This document shows, piece after piece, positions 1-7,722 of a stretch of 64,000 nt of DNA. The notes under the pieces are model-generated. The model ran no database searches. It had not been told where the DNA came from and worked only from the letters and a program-made list of their open reading frames with translations. This stretch comes from Nostoc sp. LEGE 06077. Its GTDB lineage: Bacteria; Cyanobacteriota; Cyanobacteriia; Cyanobacteriales; Nostocaceae. The position numbers were made by a program, and so were the translations under genes. The stretch is from contig NZ_JADEWI010000024.1 in the NCBI RefSeq assembly GCF_015207705.1, forward strand, positions 20,552 to 84,551, written 5' to 3'. The number at the start of each line of letters is the position of its first letter. The stretch's first letter is position 1.

Positions 1-1455
1 GTATCTGGCTGGCGGCTGAGTTTCGTGATCAACTGCTTCTAGTTCTTTACAAGTTGGATGATCTCCGACTTTCAGGTTTGGCAAAATAATTTCTTGGTCT
101 TCTAGTGCTGCTTCGGGGTCGTCAGAACCTTCGACGTAGGCGCGTAAATAACCAGGAAAATCAATGCGTTTACCAGAAGAACGGAAACCTGCATCCTCAA
201 CTTGCAACTGTACGGTAATTTGAGTTTGGCGGGAGTCGGCCATTTGACAAGCGACGGTACGCTTCCAAATTAAGTCGTAGAGAGCCAGTTCTCGACCGTT
301 TAAACCTGTTTCTTGGGGGGTGCGGAAGGTGCTACCTGCTGGGCGAATGGCTTCGTGGGCTTCTTGTGCGCCTTTAGATTTGGTAGTGTATTGCCGGGGT
401 TGGGGGCTGAGATATTGCTTACCATATAGCTTTTCTACACTGTCACGAGCAGCTGCGATCGCCTGTTCTGACAAATGCACCGAGTCTGTACGCATATAGG
501 TAATATACCCTTGCTCGTACAGGTTTTGGGCAATCCGCATGGTATCCCGTGCTGAAAGGCGTAGCTTGCGGTTTGACTCTTGCTGCAAGGTTGAAGTGGT
601 GAACGGTGGCGAAGGTTTCCGGGTGACTGGGCGTTCTTCAATGTCGGAGACATTCCAGGTTTTGCCAGCCAGCCGTTCTTTCAGCGCGACAGCATCCGCT
701 TCTTTGAGCAATACAACATTGCGTCCAGCCGTAATTTGTCCCGTTGCGGGGTCAAAGTCGCTACCATTAGCTACTTTCGTCCCACCCAAGGTGACTAACT
801 GGGATGTAAACGGTGCTTTGCCCTGTTCTAAGTACGCTTTTAAATCCCAATATGTGCCTTCATGGAAGGCGCGGCGTTGGCGTTCTTTTTTGACCAATAA
901 CCTGACGGCTACCGACTGTACACGCCCAGCGGATAACCCCCAAGCGATTTTTTCCCACAGCAAGGGAGAGAGTGTATAACCAACCAAACGATCCAAAATC
1001 CGCCGTGTTTCTTGGGCGCGGACTAACTGCTCATCGATATTGCGGCAGTTTTTCAAAGCTTTTTTAATCGCTTCTTGGGTGATTTCGTGGAACACCATCC
1101 GCTTGGTGGGAACCTTGGGCTTGAGCAACTGGTATAAATGCCAACTGATGCTTTCTCCTTCGCGGTCTTCGTCAGTTGCCAAGATAAGTTCAGTTGCATC
1201 TTTTAGGGCATCTTTCAGCTGGGTAACAATTTTCTTTTTGTCTTTGGGGACAACATACACCGGTTCAAAGTCTGCGTCCACATTTACCCCTAACTGCGCC
1301 CATTTTTCACCTTTGATAGTGGTGGGGATTTCACTTGCTGACTGGGGTAGGTCACGGACATGACCCATAGATGCTTCTACCCGATAGTCCTTTGGCAGGT
1401 AGTTACGAATGGTACGAGCTTTTGTGGGAGATTCGACGATGACGAGAGTTGACAT
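1..1455 (-). CDS. topA: DNA topoisomerase I, 5' part (runs off the window)
   Basis: Type IA topoisomerase that relaxes negative supercoils through a covalent 5'-phosphotyrosyl intermediate. The visible 485 codons start at an ATG giving [15 protein letters not shown], the usual beginning of the TOPRIM domain. The TOPRIM acidic motif DEDREGE lies at residues 95-101, and the active-site segment [10 protein letters not shown] puts the catalytic Tyr at residue 320, very close to Tyr319 of E. coli TopA. No stop appears before the left edge, so the C-terminal part lies outside. The gene is divergent from the small gene at 1918, with about 460 bases between them. Identification is secure; only the missing end is unknown. 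Confidence 0.97.
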   Translation of the reverse strand, partial: MSTLVIVESPTKARTIRNYLPKDYRVEASMGHVRDLPQSASEIPTTIKGEKWAQLGVNVDADFEPVYVVPKDKKKIVTQLKDALKDATELILATDEDREGESISWHLYQLLKPKVPTKRMVFHEITQEAIKKALKNCRNIDEQLVRAQETRRILDRLVGYTLSPLLWEKIAWGLSAGRVQSVAVRLLVKKERQRRAFHEGTYWDLKAYLEQGKAPFTSQLVTLGGTKVANGSDFDPATGQITAGRNVVLLKEADAVALKERLAGKTWNVSDIEERPVTRKPSPPFTTSTLQQESNRKLRLSARDTMRIAQNLYEQGYITYMRTDSVHLSEQAIAAARDSVEKLYGKQYLSPQPRQYTTKSKGAQEAHEAIRPAGSTFRTPQETGLNGRELALYDLIWKRTVACQMADSRQTQITVQLQVEDAGFRSSGKRIDFPGYLRAYVEGSDDPEAALEDQEIILPNLKVGDHPTCKELEAVDHETQPPARY

Positions 1456-1917
1456 GGAAATTTTAAAAAAAAGATAGCTGTTAAGCTAAACAGTCAAGTT
1501 GGGGCAAGTTCTGCAAAATGTCAAGAGAAAATTTCGAGCTTGGAGGCTGTGATTTCATCCTTACACAAACTGCCTGTTAATGCGAAAATCGCCAAACTTT
1601 AGGTGCAGTCTTTCCTAAAGCATAGGATAAAGAAACGTTGGATCTGAATTTCCAACTATTTCAATCTTTAACTTATCTAGGGCAAATTGGCGACTATAGT
1701 TAGCAAAATACTGTCGAAGTGTACTAATACGATACTTTTTATAAGTTTTAGGGGCTAGATATACACAAATAAGGCGAGAGTGGATTAATACTCAGTATTG
1801 TTTGTCATAGGCATACTACTGACTCCCTCTAGAATTTTTGAGGTTGTGCCAAAATTAAATCAAAATTGCGATGAAAAACGAAGTAGTGTTCATTACTGTT
1901 TGCTGAGAGTTAAGACT
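1456..1917. other. Intergenic region between topA and the DUF6745 module
   Basis: This 462-base, AT-rich stretch separates two divergent genes, so it must hold both promoters. The rightward reading frame stays open from 1798, but its first 40 codons look unlike a protein start and I assign them to the leader. I see no RNA gene, repeat or strong hairpin here. Confidence 0.5.
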
Positions 1918-2211
1918 ATGAAAGCGATTCGTCAAGGTGATGTTATTTTACTCCCTGTACAGCAAGTTGATGGGCAAAAACTACCTCATTTAACTTTGGC
2001 AGAAGGCGAAGTGACCGGACACAAGCATCGAATTAGTCAAGGACAGGCAGAATTATCGCAAAAGGATGGCAATCTTTATTTACGTGTTGTGTCGGAGACA
2101 GCGTTGTTGACTCACGAAGAACATCAGGCAATTCCTATCCCTCAAGGTAACTGGATAGTCAAAATTCAGCGTGAGTATGAGCCGGAAGGTTGGCGATATG
2201 TCGCTGATTGA
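1918..2211 (+). CDS. Small uncharacterised protein, partner of the DUF6745 protein
   Basis: A 97-residue protein starting MKAIRQGDVILLPV. I chose the internal ATG at 1918 over the upstream start at 1798 because RQGDV(L/I)L.PV is how I remember family members beginning. Two paired-histidine motifs stand out: GEVTGHKH (His35, His37) and LTHEEH (His66, His69). Together with the many short beta-like stretches they suggest a small metal-binding beta fold, which is inference. The gene overlaps the next one by 14 bases, so the two are probably translationally coupled. From memory, similar small proteins sit beside DUF6745 genes in actinobacteria as well. Function unknown. Confidence 0.75.
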   Translation: MKAIRQGDVILLPVQQVDGQKLPHLTLAEGEVTGHKHRISQGQAELSQKDGNLYLRVVSETALLTHEEHQAIPIPQGNWIVKIQREYEPEGWRYVAD

Positions 2212-3214
2212 AAAACTCACGCCTGAGCAAGAAGCTTTGATTCCAGTTTATCGAGAGAAGTGGCGCAAAATTGCGCTTTCTACTGAAAGGATTGATAGAG
2301 AGAAAGCGGCTGAAGCAGTTAAGGAAATATATAAACATATTAATTTAGATGAGCCTGAAATTATTTTTTGTGCTAGTCCTTATGAAGCTTTAATTCATTC
2401 ATCCCACAAACTAAGTGAACAACTTTTTCAAGAATTATGGGTGGATTTTTTCAGTCAAATTGATGAACAGTTAAAGCCTGAACTTCTAACTTATTTGCTG
2501 AATGAAACTAATAGTATCCTATCAGGATCAATCAATACTATTAGCTGGCAATTAGATAAGCAACTTGGAGAAATACTTGATACTGAATTAGTTTTAAATT
2601 GCCTACAAACAGAAGCATTAGCTGTGGATGCTTGTGCGTTTGATTATTGTATTTCTGTTTTGCAATTTCATCACAATCAGAGAGAATGGTCTAATTACGT
2701 TTCTTTAGTTAAATCTTGTGGCTGGATTTTTTTATACAGCAAAGCTTGTATAATTTGCGATCGCCCCCTTCACATCCGCTTCGATAACGAAAACCGCCTC
2801 CACGCTGAAGGTGAACCAGCAATTGAATTTGCTGATGGCTATAGCCTTTATTCTTATCACGGTGTCACTTTGCCGGAAAGATACGGTAAAGTTCATCCAC
2901 AGCAATGGCAAGCCCAATGGCTATTAACAGAAACTAATGCTGAACTGCGGCGTGTGTTGATTCAGGGTATAGGTTACATTCGTATTTGCCAAGATTTACA
3001 AGTTATTGAATTAGATAATTGGGCTGGATATACTCTATTAAAAATTGATAATGATTTTATTGATATTGAACCGATTTTGTTATTAAAAATGACTTGTCCA
3101 AGTACAGGTTTTATTCATGTTTTACGTGTTCCCCCAAATATGGTGTCAGCCCGTGAAGCGATTCGCTGGGTTAATTGGGGAGTTGATCCAGATAATTTTA
3201 TAATAGAAACTTGA
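2198..3214 (+). CDS. DUF6745 domain-containing protein
   Basis: A 338-residue soluble protein with no signal peptide or membrane segment. The start at 2198 (MSLIEKLTPEQE) is chosen over the GTG at 2171 because it matches the usual N-terminus and gives a short overlap with the gene upstream. The C-terminal segment reads CPSTGFIHVLRVPP followed by AREAIRWVNWG, which I recognise as the conserved end of DUF6745 proteins (CPSTG...RVPP...A.EA..W.FG). The middle has several conserved-looking aromatic and His residues (PLHIRFDNENRLHAEGEPAI). No enzymatic motif is evident. Coupling with the small His-motif protein implies a shared role. Function unknown. Confidence 0.8.
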   Translation: MSLIEKLTPEQEALIPVYREKWRKIALSTERIDREKAAEAVKEIYKHINLDEPEIIFCASPYEALIHSSHKLSEQLFQELWVDFFSQIDEQLKPELLTYLLNETNSILSGSINTISWQLDKQLGEILDTELVLNCLQTEALAVDACAFDYCISVLQFHHNQREWSNYVSLVKSCGWIFLYSKACIICDRPLHIRFDNENRLHAEGEPAIEFADGYSLYSYHGVTLPERYGKVHPQQWQAQWLLTETNAELRRVLIQGIGYIRICQDLQVIELDNWAGYTLLKIDNDFIDIEPILLLKMTCPSTGFIHVLRVPPNMVSAREAIRWVNWGVDPDNFIIET

Positions 3215-3242
3215 ATAGATACCAATTTAATATTAATTTTAT

Positions 3243-3360
3243 GAACCTCTCCCCAACCCCTCTCCGACGCGGAGAGGGGCTTAAATATCATTAGTGTTTA
3301 ATGCGAAAATACCTTTTAAAGCCTCTCTCCTTGCAGGGGAGAGGTTTGGAAAGGGGTTTA
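3243..3360. repeat. Two facing copies of a GC-rich hairpin repeat
   Basis: The first unit (about 3243-3280) has a 9-bp perfect stem, CCCCTCTCC at 3257-3265 against GGAGAGGGG at 3271-3279, with loop GACGC. The second unit (about 3321-3360) is close to the reverse complement of the first, with its own stem at 3322-3330 and 3336-3344. The two therefore face each other and could also pair as one long stem. This type of repeat is common between genes in filamentous cyanobacteria. It lies between the DUF6745 gene and the methyltransferase gene. Confidence 0.8.
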
Positions 3361-3420
3361 AAAAACTTGTGGAACTAACGTTAAATTAATCAATAATATA
3401 GTTACTAATATTTATCAATT

Positions 3421-4326
3421 TTGGCAACTGAACCAGAGAACACATCACAATCTATTAATTTCACACCTTACTATACTCAAAATTACGGCTCAATTTATTT
3501 AGGTGATACTCTGCAACTAATTAAATTTTTGCCAGACAGCAGTGTTAACTTAATTTTGACCTCGCCGCCGTTTGCGTTGACTCGCAAAAAAGAATATGGG
3601 AATGAAAGCGCGGAAAAATATATTGAGTGGTTTCTGCCTTTTGCTTATGAGTTTAAAAGAGTTTTAGCAGATAACGGCTCATTTATTTTAGATTTAGGTG
3701 GTGCTTATCTTCCTGGTAATCCGGTGCGGAGTCTTTATCAATACGAATTGTTGCTGAGATTGTGTAAGGAAGTCGGCTTTTTTTTAGCGCAAGAATTTTA
3801 CCATTACAACCCATCACGATTACCTACCCCCGCTGAGTGGGTAACAATTAGAAGAATTCGGGTAAAAGATGCGGTTAATGTTGTTTGGTGGTTATCAAAA
3901 ACACCAAATCCTAAAGCAGATAATCGCAAAGTGTTAAAGCCTTATAGCCAGAGTATGCAGCGATTACTCAAACATGGTTATACAGCTAAAATGCGTCCTA
4001 GTGGACATGAAATTTCGGATAAATTCCAAAAAGATAATCAGGGTGCAATTCCACCCAATTTATTAGAAATTCCTAACACAGAGTCAAATAGTCTTTATTT
4101 ACGGCGTTGTAAAGCTGGAGGAATTCAGCCCCATCCGGCGCGGTTCCCTCTGGGGTTTGCTGAATTTTTTATCAAGTTTCTAACTGATAGAGATGATATG
4201 GTTCTAGATCCATTTGCTGGTTCAAACACAACTGGTTTTGTGGCTGAAACGTTACAACGCCAATGGATTTCTTTTGAAATTAATCAGGTTTACGTTGCTG
4301 GGAGTCGTTTTCGGTTTGTTGAGTAG
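3421..4326 (+). CDS. Orphan beta-class DNA methyltransferase (probably cytosine-N4)
   Basis: AdoMet-dependent DNA methyltransferase of 301 residues. The catalytic motif TSPPF (near residue 50) precedes the AdoMet-binding motif DPFAGSNTT (near residue 260), which is the motif order of the beta class. TSPP with an aromatic residue is found in N4-cytosine and some N6-adenine enzymes. Length and motifs fit the GGCC-specific m4C enzymes kept across cyanobacteria (the Synechocystis M.Ssp6803II / Anabaena DmtB group), but that assignment rests on recall. No restriction endonuclease gene lies beside it, so it acts as a solitary methylase here. The start is a TTG with no clear ribosome site; no ATG is available nearby in frame. 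It follows the hairpin repeat pair. Confidence 0.85.
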   Translation: MATEPENTSQSINFTPYYTQNYGSIYLGDTLQLIKFLPDSSVNLILTSPPFALTRKKEYGNESAEKYIEWFLPFAYEFKRVLADNGSFILDLGGAYLPGNPVRSLYQYELLLRLCKEVGFFLAQEFYHYNPSRLPTPAEWVTIRRIRVKDAVNVVWWLSKTPNPKADNRKVLKPYSQSMQRLLKHGYTAKMRPSGHEISDKFQKDNQGAIPPNLLEIPNTESNSLYLRRCKAGGIQPHPARFPLGFAEFFIKFLTDRDDMVLDPFAGSNTTGFVAETLQRQWISFEINQVYVAGSRFRFVE

Positions 4327-4369
4327 CCAAATCTAATTGAGATTAAGGTTAAAACTTATGAATTTTTAC

Positions 4370-4582
4370 TTAAATCTCTCCATCTACTTGCATTTTATGA
4401 ACCTGATCTGCCAATTCTTGACGGTTTTGATCGTCAAGCTTATCAATCGCTAACATCCCCATGAGGATGACTTCTTTGAGAGTTAAACGAGTTGAATGTG
4501 CCTGTTTTTGCACAATCTCCTTAATAATCGGACTAACACCGATCGCTGTACTAGCTCTAGCCACAGAACAAATATATAACAT
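4370..4582 (-). CDS. Small hypothetical protein
   Basis: A 70-residue reading frame opposite to its neighbours, starting MLYICSVARASTAIG. The middle (SPIIKEIVQKQAHSTRLTLKEVILMGMLAIDKL) looks alpha-helical and DNA-binding-like, but I recognise no family. It lies just past the methyltransferase gene, convergent with it. The frame may be real or a chance open frame; nothing decides it from sequence alone. Confidence 0.4.
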   Translation of the reverse strand: MLYICSVARASTAIGVSPIIKEIVQKQAHSTRLTLKEVILMGMLAIDKLDDQNRQELADQVHKMQVDGEI

Positions 4583-5236
4583 TCAAGACACCGCCTAAAT
4601 CTTAGCATTTCCCTCTAAGTTCTTCTATATATCTGTTATTCGATTTAACTTGACCAAAAAGAATAATTACTTATTTAAACGTAATTGTTTTATTTTCAAG
4701 AGGTTTGACCTTGATTTTTCGCTGTTTTTGCAGCATTTTATCTGAACTGCTAGTACTCACTCATTTTTTGTTAAATTTTAACTCAGTAATTCAAGATGGC
4801 GATCGCTGGCAAAAACCTCCACAGCATGATTATCTGCATCTCACGCGAAAAAGCTGAGACACAATACTCCCCTCTAGCAGTAGTATCAACGTCCGTGTAT
4901 TTAATTACGTTAAATACTTGGTATACTTAGGAAAATTATTGCTAGATACCGTAAATATATTGACTGATTGAGTCACAATATAAAGTATCTGCAAAGAGCT
5001 AACCCACCCAATTAACTAATTTCCAGATTCACTGTAATGCGGCAGTAAAGTCATTTCAATTACTCAGAAAGTCCTATTTCTAGAACAAGTTGCGTTAAAG
5101 AGATTATGAATTCCCAATATAATCTTGTTAAACTGCTTTACAGTACTACTCAGTGTAAATAAAAATAATAACTTAACCCAGAGGAATTCATCCTGAACAC
5201 AGGTAACAAATGCTGTCATAAGGGAAAGTACTAAGT
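4583..5236. other. Long intergenic region upstream of the SGNH hydrolase
   Basis: About 650 AT-rich bases with one HIP1-like site near 4800 and several short T- and A-runs. The open frames on either strand here are short and lack protein-like features. It presumably carries the promoter of the hydrolase gene and that of the small leftward gene at 4582. I see no RNA gene or repeat array. Confidence 0.4.
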
Positions 5237-6406
5237 ATGAGGAAATACAAAGCGATGAGGCACAATTATCTGTTGGCAGTAGGCTTGTTAACAGGATTGG
5301 CGATACCAGCATCGACGCTTCCACCTCTGTTAAACATATTGCCAGTAAATTCTAGTTACCTGTGGAATTCAAAACATCATTCACTGTTAATGGTAGGAAA
5401 CAAAAATTTTCCTAGTTTTGATACATCCTTACCAGAATTACCCTACCAAGCTTTACAACATATAAAAAATTCGCACTCAACAGTAGGTGCAAAAGTTATT
5501 CCTAGTGTTGATATTTCATCACAACCTTTAAAATATTCACAGTCAAAAGTAAACGAAAAAAACGTCTCAAATCTTGATGAATCTTTACCAGCAATTAGTG
5601 AACAAGGATTTTTAGCGCCAATAGAATCACTATTTAATCGCAACCCTCAACCATCAAATCTGCCGCTAACATCTGGTTATCAACTTTATTACCAAAGACT
5701 CGCAGCTTTAAAGACTGGTCAAATTTATACACGTATATCTGATGATTCCCCATCTTTTTCCGAGTCTAATAAACAGCACCAATTAACTTACGAAGATTGG
5801 AAAAGTTTATTAGCTTTAGAAGCTAAAGCAGTGACTAAAGGTCAAGGAAACAATCATCTAAGTATTATGGTGGGGGATTCTTTAAGTATGTGGTTTCCCC
5901 CCGAAAAACTTCCAAGTGGCAAACTCTGGCTGAATCAAGGTATATCTGGTGATACGTCTGGTGGAATTTTAAAAAGATTGGGAGCGTTTTCCGCAACCAG
6001 ACCAGAAATTATTTACATCATGGCGGGGATTAACGATTTACGCAAAGGGGTAAACGATGAAAGCATTTTGCAAAATCACCGCCAGATTATTCGCCGTTTA
6101 CGAAAGGAACACCCAAACGCTCAAATAATTGTGCAATCAATTTTGCCTACAAGCTTACCAACAATTTCTAATAGCCGAATTCGTCAGATTAATTTTCAAC
6201 TTTCCCTCATTGCTAAACAAGAGGGAGCTAATTATTTAAATATTCATGATTGGTTTACGGATTTTGAAGGCAATTTACGTTTAGAGTTAACCACAGATGG
6301 ATTACATCTATCTCAAGAGGGGTATGATGTTTGGCGTTCAGCACTGGAACAGGTCGAGTATAAGCTTACTCAGGGTGAACATGAGAGATTGCGATCGCAA
6401 TTTTAA
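5237..6406 (+). CDS. Secreted SGNH/GDSL-family hydrolase
   Basis: A 389-residue protein with an N-terminal signal or anchor (RHNYLLAVGLLTGLAIPAS), a long low-complexity linker rich in Ser, Pro and Asn to about residue 190, and a C-terminal SGNH hydrolase domain. The four family blocks are visible: GDSLS with the nucleophile near Ser215, the Gly block GISGDTSGG, the Asn block GINDLR, and DGLHLS with Asp354 and His357. Such enzymes are esterases or lipases acting on acyl or acetyl esters, here probably outside the cytoplasmic membrane. A second ATG at 5255 is an equally good start. It is followed after 5 bases by the DUF4864 gene, so the two are likely one transcript. Substrate unknown. Confidence 0.85.
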   Translation: MRKYKAMRHNYLLAVGLLTGLAIPASTLPPLLNILPVNSSYLWNSKHHSLLMVGNKNFPSFDTSLPELPYQALQHIKNSHSTVGAKVIPSVDISSQPLKYSQSKVNEKNVSNLDESLPAISEQGFLAPIESLFNRNPQPSNLPLTSGYQLYYQRLAALKTGQIYTRISDDSPSFSESNKQHQLTYEDWKSLLALEAKAVTKGQGNNHLSIMVGDSLSMWFPPEKLPSGKLWLNQGISGDTSGGILKRLGAFSATRPEIIYIMAGINDLRKGVNDESILQNHRQIIRRLRKEHPNAQIIVQSILPTSLPTISNSRIRQINFQLSLIAKQEGANYLNIHDWFTDFEGNLRLELTTDGLHLSQEGYDVWRSALEQVEYKLTQGEHERLRSQF

Positions 6407-6411
6407 AATTT

Positions 6412-6774
6412 ATGGAAATTAATGATAGTGATTCTATTGCCATCCGTTCTGTAATTGAAGGTCAATTAGCGGCTTTTCTCAAAGATGATGCTAAAGTTGC
6501 TTTTACTTTCGCTAGTCCAGGAATTCAAGAGCAATTTCAAAGCCCAGAAAGCTTTATGCGGATGGTAATGGTGAACTACCCGGCTGTATATCGCCCTCGT
6601 TCAGTCGTTTTTGAAAAAATTACTACTATCCAAGACAATATTACTCAACCTGTGTTGTTGCTGAGTCCTCATGGAGTGCCTTTAAGGGCATTATATTTTA
6701 TGGAACAGCAACTTGATGATACTTGGAGAATCAACGGTTGCATTTTAGTATCGGTAGAAGCGGAGATTATTTAA
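6412..6774 (+). CDS. DUF4864 domain-containing protein
   Basis: A 120-residue protein recognised as DUF4864 from its helix AIRSVIEGQLAAFLKDDAK, the stretch AFTFASPGIQEQF, and the end W.INGC. The fold resembles the NTF2-like/SnoaL cone, so it may be a small binding protein rather than an enzyme (inference). No signal peptide. Only 5 bases separate it from the SGNH hydrolase gene, indicating cotranscription. A short heptamer-like run, AGTAATCAGTAATCAGT, follows the stop. Confidence 0.8.
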   Translation: MEINDSDSIAIRSVIEGQLAAFLKDDAKVAFTFASPGIQEQFQSPESFMRMVMVNYPAVYRPRSVVFEKITTIQDNITQPVLLLSPHGVPLRALYFMEQQLDDTWRINGCILVSVEAEII

Positions 6775-6818
6775 TGTTAGTAATCAGTAATCAGTTAAAT
6801 ATCGAAAGTGTTTGTAAG

Positions 6819-7652
6819 TTAAATCTGATTTGTAACTTTTAAATTCTGGTGTAACACTTGATTTAACTTACCGCTGCGATAACCTTCTAAGTCGAGGGTG
6901 ACATAGATAAATCCAAATTCTTGGAATGCGGAAACTACAGATGGTAAATCAACTGCTAAGACAAAATCTTTAATTTTTTCTGGCGCTAATTCAATCCTTG
7001 CTGTATCACCTTCAGAACGTACGCGCAAATTCTCCCATCCGAGTTTTCGCAGATAAATTTCCGATCTACCAACTCGTTGCAATTTGGCTACCGTAATTTC
7101 TTCACCGTACGGAAAGCGCGAACTTAAGCAAGGTTGAGCCGGTTTATCCCACCAAGGTAAACCAAGATGTTGGGAAAGTTGGCGGACTTCTAATTTTGAC
7201 ACACCAACTTCTGCTAAAGGCGATCGCGCACCTCGTTCTTTAGCGGCTTGAATTCCTGGACGATAATCATGTAAGTCATCGGCGTTCACCCCATCCACTA
7301 CATAGGGGTATCCGAACTGAATAGCTAATGGTTTGAGAGTGTCGTGTAATTCACTTTTGCAAAAATAGCAGCGATTTACAGGATTAGAGGTGTAATTAGG
7401 ATTTTCCATCTCATAGGTTTGAACAATTTGATGGGAAATCCCAATAGTTGCGGCTTGAATTTTTGCGTCTTCTAATTCTTCTGGTAACAGCGAAGGTGAA
7501 ACTGCTGTCACAGCCATTGCGCGATCGCCTAAAACATCATAAGCAATCTTGGCAACTAAAGTGCTGTCTACACCGCCAGAATAAGCAATTAACGCACGTT
7601 CCATTTCGCCAAACAAGGCTTTTAGTTGCTCCAGTTTTTCAGTTAATTTCAT
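6819..7652 (-). CDS. larE: ATP-dependent sacrificial sulfur transferase LarE
   Basis: LarE converts the carboxylates of the pyridinium biscarboxylate mononucleotide precursor to thiocarboxylates for the nickel-pincer cofactor of lactate racemase-type enzymes. The PP-loop SGGVDS near residue 31 binds ATP. Three cysteines are visible: two in CYFC and one in PCLSSRFPYG. In three-Cys LarE proteins these hold a 4Fe-4S cluster that carries sulfur, unlike the single sacrificial Cys of the Lactobacillus enzyme, so the name 'sacrificial' may not apply. Start at ATG 7652 is favoured over the TTG at 7670 because AGGAA lies 6 bases before it. No larB or larC is in the window. Confidence 0.88.
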   Translation of the reverse strand: MKLTEKLEQLKALFGEMERALIAYSGGVDSTLVAKIAYDVLGDRAMAVTAVSPSLLPEELEDAKIQAATIGISHQIVQTYEMENPNYTSNPVNRCYFCKSELHDTLKPLAIQFGYPYVVDGVNADDLHDYRPGIQAAKERGARSPLAEVGVSKLEVRQLSQHLGLPWWDKPAQPCLSSRFPYGEEITVAKLQRVGRSEIYLRKLGWENLRVRSEGDTARIELAPEKIKDFVLAVDLPSVVSAFQEFGFIYVTLDLEGYRSGKLNQVLHQNLKVTNQI

Positions 7653-7722
7653 CTTAAATTCCTGACACAAGCTTTACATTTCCCCACAAATTCTATTTTA
7701 GGGTGTAAAGAAAATCTGTGTT

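Noticed and set aside
1798..1917. N-terminal extension of the small gene upstream of DUF6745
   Set aside because: The 40 codons do not look conserved and the ATG at 1918 gives the family's usual start.
5064..5324. Leftward 86-codon frame overlapping the SGNH hydrolase start
   Set aside because: It overlaps a well-supported secreted protein's signal peptide region and shows no family features.
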